Below, piece after piece: positions 60,450-64,000 of a DNA stretch of 64,000 nt; the stretch's first letter is position 1, and the number at the start of each line of letters is the position of its first letter. Position numbers and translations under genes: made by a program. The notes beneath the pieces are model-generated. The model was not told the DNA's origin and did not search any database. It saw only the letters and a list, made by a program, of their open reading frames with translations. Source of the DNA: Streptomyces tropicalis (GTDB lineage: Bacteria; Actinomycetota; Actinomycetes; Streptomycetales; Streptomycetaceae); contig NZ_JARJBB010000006.1 in the NCBI RefSeq assembly GCF_029269835.1, forward strand, positions 326,236 through 390,235, read 5' to 3'.

Positions 60450-62144
60450 ATGGACAGCCGCACGGACAGCAGAATCGACACCCAGGGCGCCGGCATCACG
60501 GTGCAGCGGGCCCTGGAGCTCCCCTCACTCCGCAGCGGACTGCCCGAGATCATGTCCGGAGCGGACCGGCTGGACCGGACCGTGCGCTGGGTCCACGCCG
60601 GCGAGGTCCCCAACATCGCGTCCCTCCTCAAGGGCGGCGAACTGCTCCTGACGACGGGCTACGGCCTGGGCACCCGCCCCGCCGACCAGCGCGCGTTCGT
60701 CCGCACGCTCGCCGAGAGGGGCATCGCCGCCCTCGTCGTGGAGCTGGGCCCGCGCTTCTCCCGCCTGCCCGCCGCCCTGCTGGAGACGGCCCGCGGCGCC
60801 GGGCTTCCGCTGGTGCAGCTGCACCGCGAGGTGCCGTTCGTGACGGTCACCGAGGAGATCCACACCGAGATCGTCAACGGCCACTACGCGCTGCTCCAGC
60901 GCGCCGAGGAGGTGCACCGGCGCTGCACCGGGGCGCTGCTGGGCGGCGGCGGGGTGCCGCAGGTCCTCGGCATCCTGGCCGACTTCGGCGGCAACCCGGT
61001 CTTCCTCGAGACCCCGGACGGGCGGCTGCTCTACGCCGCCGGCTCGGGACCCGAGGGCGCCGACCCGCTCCAGGTCTGGGAGGGGCTGCGCGGCCAGCAC
61101 AAGGGCGGGCCGCCCCCGGCGGGCTCGGTCCTGGTGGACGTGCCCGGCGGCGGGCCGGGGGCGGGTTCGGTGCGGGCCCGGCTCGTGATGCCGCCGGTCC
61201 GCTCGGCGCTCGGCCCGGTGCACCGGATGGCCGCCGAGCGCGCCGCGGGCATCCTGGCCGTGGTGCTGATGCAGGCCCGGCAGGAGGAGGAGCTGGCGGC
61301 CCGCGGGCGCGGCGACTTCCTCACCGACCTCGCCGAGGGCCGGATCGGTGCCGGGGACGCCCCGGCGCAGGCCCGGGTCCTCGGCTTCAAGCCCGGCGCC
61401 GGGCCGCTGCTGCCGCTGGTCATGCGGCTCGGCGACGCCCTCGCCCCCGGCGGGGGCTGGGCGGTGCTGGCCCGCGCGGTCGGCGAGGAGCTGGCCTCGG
61501 TGGGGGTGCCGGTGCTGCTGGGCGTCCGGCCGGTGGAGGGCCGGGTCCTGCTGCTGGCCGGCCTGCGCGCGGAGTCGGAACGGGCCGCCGTCGCGGACCG
61601 GGTCGCGGCGGCACTGCGGGCCGGGGCGGAGCGGGCCGGGATGCAGCGGCCGGGCGCGCAGCCGCCGGTGGTGGTCGTGGGGGTGGCGGGCGGCTGGGCG
61701 GCCGCCTCGGCGGGCCTGCGGCACGCGGCGGAGACCGCGACGGCCGCGCTGGGGCTGCCGGACCGGCCCTGGTACGACGCCCGGCGCCTCGACATCGACC
61801 TGCTGCTGTGGCGGCTGCGGGACCACCCGGACCTGGCCGCCTTCGTGGACCGCGCGATCGGACCGGTCCGCGACCACGACCTCCGCTCCCGGCCGCCGCT
61901 GCTGCCCACCCTCCAGACGTATCTGGCGCACGCGGGACGCAAGGCGGAGACGGCCCGCGAACTGCATCTGAACCGGCAGACCCTCTACAACCGCCTGGCG
62001 CGGATCGGTGAGTTGCTGGGCTCGGACCTCGACGACCCGCAGACGGTCCTGGCGTTGAGCCTGGCCCTGCGGGCCCGGCGGCACGTGCCGCAGGCGAGCG
62101 GTGCGTGGCCCGAGCCGCGGGTGGGCCGGGGCGACACACCCTGA
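60450..62144 (+). CDS. PucR/CdaR-family transcriptional regulator
   Basis: The 564-aa regulator has the N-terminal PucR purine-catabolism-like domain (GITVQRALELPSLRSGLPEIMSGADRLDRTVRWVHAGEVPNIASLL) and a C-terminal HTH_30 (LLPTLQTYLAHAGRKAETARELHLNRQTLYNRLARI). PucR-type regulators control nitrogen source or purine use. The ATG is 7 nt downstream of TAGCGT and probably leaderless. The stop is only 15 bp from the convergent glycosyltransferase stop. Confidence 0.9.
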   Translation: MDSRTDSRIDTQGAGITVQRALELPSLRSGLPEIMSGADRLDRTVRWVHAGEVPNIASLLKGGELLLTTGYGLGTRPADQRAFVRTLAERGIAALVVELGPRFSRLPAALLETARGAGLPLVQLHREVPFVTVTEEIHTEIVNGHYALLQRAEEVHRRCTGALLGGGGVPQVLGILADFGGNPVFLETPDGRLLYAAGSGPEGADPLQVWEGLRGQHKGGPPPAGSVLVDVPGGGPGAGSVRARLVMPPVRSALGPVHRMAAERAAGILAVVLMQARQEEELAARGRGDFLTDLAEGRIGAGDAPAQARVLGFKPGAGPLLPLVMRLGDALAPGGGWAVLARAVGEELASVGVPVLLGVRPVEGRVLLLAGLRAESERAAVADRVAAALRAGAERAGMQRPGAQPPVVVVGVAGGWAAASAGLRHAAETATAALGLPDRPWYDARRLDIDLLLWRLRDHPDLAAFVDRAIGPVRDHDLRSRPPLLPTLQTYLAHAGRKAETARELHLNRQTLYNRLARIGELLGSDLDDPQTVLALSLALRARRHVPQASGAWPEPRVGRGDTP

Positions 62145-62159
62145 CCGGGTGCGCCGGGG

Positions 62160-63296
62160 TCAGGCCAGGGGCTGGGGCCGCGTCAGCTCGTCGTACACGC
62201 TGAGCACCTGGGCGACGGTCTCGTCCTCGGTCGGCCAGGTGGCGGCCTGCCGGGTGCCGGCGTCCCGCAGTTCCTCCCGCCGCCCGGCGTCGCCGAGCAG
62301 CCGCACGACGGCCGCGGCGAACGCCGCCGGGTCCCCCTGCGGGACCAGTTCGGCCGCCCCGCCGACGAGTTCGGCGAGGGCGCCGGTGCGCGCGGCGACC
62401 AGCGGCACCCGCGCGTGCAGCGCCTCCTGGGCGAGGACGGAGCGGGCCTCACCGGTGCCGGGCAGCAGGGCGAGGTCGGCGGCGGCGAGCAGCCGGCCCA
62501 CGTCGCCGCGCCGCCCGAGGAGCCGGACCGGCAGGTCCTCGTCCTCGATCCGCCGCTGGAGGGCCGCCCGCGGCGGCCCCTCCCCCGCCACGGCGACCAG
62601 CGGCTGGGGGTCCAAGCGGCGCCAGGCGTGCGCCGCGTCGAGCAGCAGGCCGTGCTCGCGCAGCCGGTCCAGCGAGCCGACGGCGAGGAGCAACGGCCGC
62701 CCGGTGGAACCGAGTTCGGCCCGCACCTTGGACCGGGACGACTCGGGGTCCCGGTGCCCGTCCGTGCCGCGCGGGCGGGGCACCGACACCGCGGCGAGCC
62801 GTGCGTCGCGCGCGCCCCTGCGGCGGGCCCGGTCCACGAGGTGCGAGGTGGTGCCGAGGACGACGGTGGCGGCCCTGACGACCCGCCGCTCCAGCAGGCG
62901 CAGCAGACGCGCCCGCGCCCCCTCGGCGTGCGGCTGGTCGTGCCAGGTGACGACGAGCGGGGTGCTGCGTCCGCTGAGCGCGAGGGCCGCCCGGAGGGAG
63001 GCGTGCAGCCCGTGCGCGTGCACCAGGTCGGCGCCGGAGCAGGCGGCGCGCAGGGCGGCCACGGACGCGGGGTCGCTGCTGCGGGGCACCGGCACGTGGC
63101 CGGCGCCGATGCCGGTGAAGTCGTAGGCGAGGTCGGTCTCGTCGGGGGCGCACACGGTGACGCGCACGCCCCGGGCGACCAGTCCCGCGGCCAGGGACCG
63201 CACGTGCGCGCTGCTGCCGGCGTTGCCCCCGCCGAGCACCTGCACGGTGTGCAGCGGCGACGGGCCGGGCGGTGCGTGGCTGCTCACGGGGCTCAC
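62160..63296 (-). CDS. Glycosyltransferase family 4 (GT-B)
   Basis: The 378-aa protein has LHTVQVLGGGNAGSSAHVRSLAAGLVARGVRVTVCAP as the N-terminal GT-B motif and a DLVHAHGLHASLRAAL stretch. The C-terminal nucleotide-sugar-binding segment is LALLPGTGEARSVLAQEALHARVPLVAARTGALAELV (variant of the E-x7-E motif). GTG 63296 has AGGAG 9 nt upstream. Acceptor and sugar unknown. Confidence 0.9.
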   Translation of the reverse strand: MSPVSSHAPPGPSPLHTVQVLGGGNAGSSAHVRSLAAGLVARGVRVTVCAPDETDLAYDFTGIGAGHVPVPRSSDPASVAALRAACSGADLVHAHGLHASLRAALALSGRSTPLVVTWHDQPHAEGARARLLRLLERRVVRAATVVLGTTSHLVDRARRRGARDARLAAVSVPRPRGTDGHRDPESSRSKVRAELGSTGRPLLLAVGSLDRLREHGLLLDAAHAWRRLDPQPLVAVAGEGPPRAALQRRIEDEDLPVRLLGRRGDVGRLLAAADLALLPGTGEARSVLAQEALHARVPLVAARTGALAELVGGAAELVPQGDPAAFAAAVVRLLGDAGRREELRDAGTRQAATWPTEDETVAQVLSVYDELTRPQPLA

Positions 63297-63799
63297 GTGG
63301 CCGGGCTCCTGGGTCGGGGTGGGGCGGTCACGAGGAAACGTACAGAACGGGGAGGACGGTGCGGGTGGCCCGCGCGCCGCCGTCCCATGCCGGGTTCCCG
63401 TCCCAAGGATGCCAGCAGGCAGGGGTGTTGCGGGCACGGCGGGGTGGCGCGGACGTGACGGGTACCGGGCGGTCGGCCGGAACGTGTTCACCCACATGGG
63501 TGAGGAACGGGCGCTGGGCGAGGGCTGCTCCGCCGTCCTGCCGTGCTCGGCGCGGTCCTGCGCGGGGACCCGCCGGCCATGCACCGCCGTGTCCGGCACC
63601 GCGGCGGCGCGCGCAGTCGATCCGGCGCGCCCGTTGCGCGGGACGGCGGCCGCGCATACCGCGCGCGCCCCCGCCGCCGGCCGCGAACCGGGTCCGCGGC
63701 CGTGCGGCCCCGCCCCGCGCCCCCGCACGATCCGGACGAGCAGCCCTGGGCGTGCGGGTCCGCGAAGTCCCGCCCGCGTCGCGACCTCGCGGACCCGCC
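63297..63799. other. 503-bp stretch without a convincing gene
   Basis: It includes the glycosyltransferase promoter near 63300-63360. The remainder is very GC-rich with low-complexity open frames on both strands. No RBS-supported ORF or RNA gene is seen. Confidence 0.4.
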
Positions 63800-64000
63800 C
63801 TAGTGCTGTGGCCGGAAAGGTTTGCCGGGATGCTCGCGGCGTCCGGTGCTGGGGGCACCTCCCACGCCGTTCAGGCTGTGGGGGAGCATCGCAAGGCGGA
63901 GCGTCGCCCGCGTACTGGATGTACTCGGGTGATGCGACAACGCAGCGAGGTGCCGTGCCGGGCGTCGCGAGCCGGTGAACCTTTCCGGTCACAGCACTAG
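63800..64000. mobile_element. MITE-like element with about 29-bp terminal inverted repeats
   Basis: The left terminus CTAGTGCTGTGGCCGGAAAG (63800-63819, continuing GTTTGCCGG) matches the reverse complement of the right terminus (63972-64000, CTAGTGCTGTGACCGGAAAG...) with three differences in 29 bp. The interior has a nested GGCACCTC ... GAGGTGCC inverted repeat and a GCATCGC ... GATGCGA pair, so the whole 201 bp can fold. It encodes no protein. The ends suit a CTAG or TA target duplication (IS5- or IS630-type transposase), which cannot be proven because the right end is at the window edge. I recall near-identical sequences dispersed in Streptomyces genomes. Confidence 0.75.

Noticed and set aside
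63297..63860. Several open frames at the right end of the window
   Set aside because: Composition-driven Arg/Pro/Ala translations without ribosome sites; no gene is supported.

Overview
The window is a very GC-rich actinobacterial chromosome segment, almost certainly from a Streptomyces. The evidence is codon bias towards G/C in third positions, many GTG/TTG starts, leaderless starts of the TANNNT-N7-start type, streptogrisin proteases, a SepF-like paralogue, DUF5685, and the gene order der / acyltransferase / cmk / tyrA / aroH / ... / rluB / scpB / scpA / parA-like / ald / TPR / NUDIX / pyrG / GH15. As far as I remember, that order matches a conserved block of the S. coelicolor core chromosome (roughly SCO1735-SCO1780).

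Region 1 (about 916-18642) is an integrated actinomycete integrative and conjugative element (AICE) of about 17.7 kb. It is bracketed by a 17-bp direct repeat with one mismatch (916-932 and 18626-18642). Pairs of GGGAGCCA arm-type repeats lie just inside both ends. From left to right it carries: a tyrosine integrase and a small excisionase; a replication module (DUF3631 P-loop ATPase, a tiny coupled ORF, a primase-polymerase) with 9-bp iteron-like arrays; an SSB; two small membrane proteins; an FtsK/TraB-type DNA translocase with a CTTGTC repeat array beside it; a basic Tra-associated membrane protein; a RRQRL zinc protein; an SpdB2-like DUF2637 protein; and two small AICE-type proteins in a translationally coupled chain. 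A 650-bp control region with palindromes and hairpins follows. Next is a four-gene regulatory/hydrolase cassette (XRE-DUF5919, NUDIX, HD hydrolase, double winged-helix GntR). Last, beside the right end, is a cargo gene that is visibly less GC-rich: an XRE + P-loop NTPase + Sel1/TPR protein. I consider it the best candidate for an undescribed (possibly defence) function. No tRNA gene is seen at either junction.

Region 2 (18.6-40 kb) is core or semi-core: a secreted lipase with two tandem operator-like sites, a GNAT enzyme, error-prone polymerase DnaE2, two tandem secreted streptogrisin-type proteases, a DUF5685 protein with a spectacular Cys-rich tail, a SepF-like cell-division protein, a glutaryl-CoA-dehydrogenase-like enzyme, a DHA2 exporter, two membrane enzymes (GT-C-like and PAP2), an I78 protease inhibitor, a WYL regulator, an Rpf/LysM wall hydrolase and two Streptomyces-type hypotheticals.

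Region 3 (40-64 kb) is housekeeping: ribosome-assembly GTPase Der, phospholipid acylation, CMP kinase, tyrosine/phenylalanine branch enzymes (TyrA, AroH), a Rieske lipoprotein, two overlapping convergent nucleotidyltransferase paralogues, RluB, the ScpA/ScpB condensin partners with a ParA-like ATPase and its small partner, alanine dehydrogenase, a STAND/TPR protein, a NUDIX hydrolase, CTP synthase, a GH15 hydrolase, a PucR regulator and a glycosyltransferase. The last 201 bp (63800-64000) form a MITE-like element with about 29-bp terminal inverted repeats.

Protein functions are assigned by reading motifs and from memory of the families; no database search was possible.
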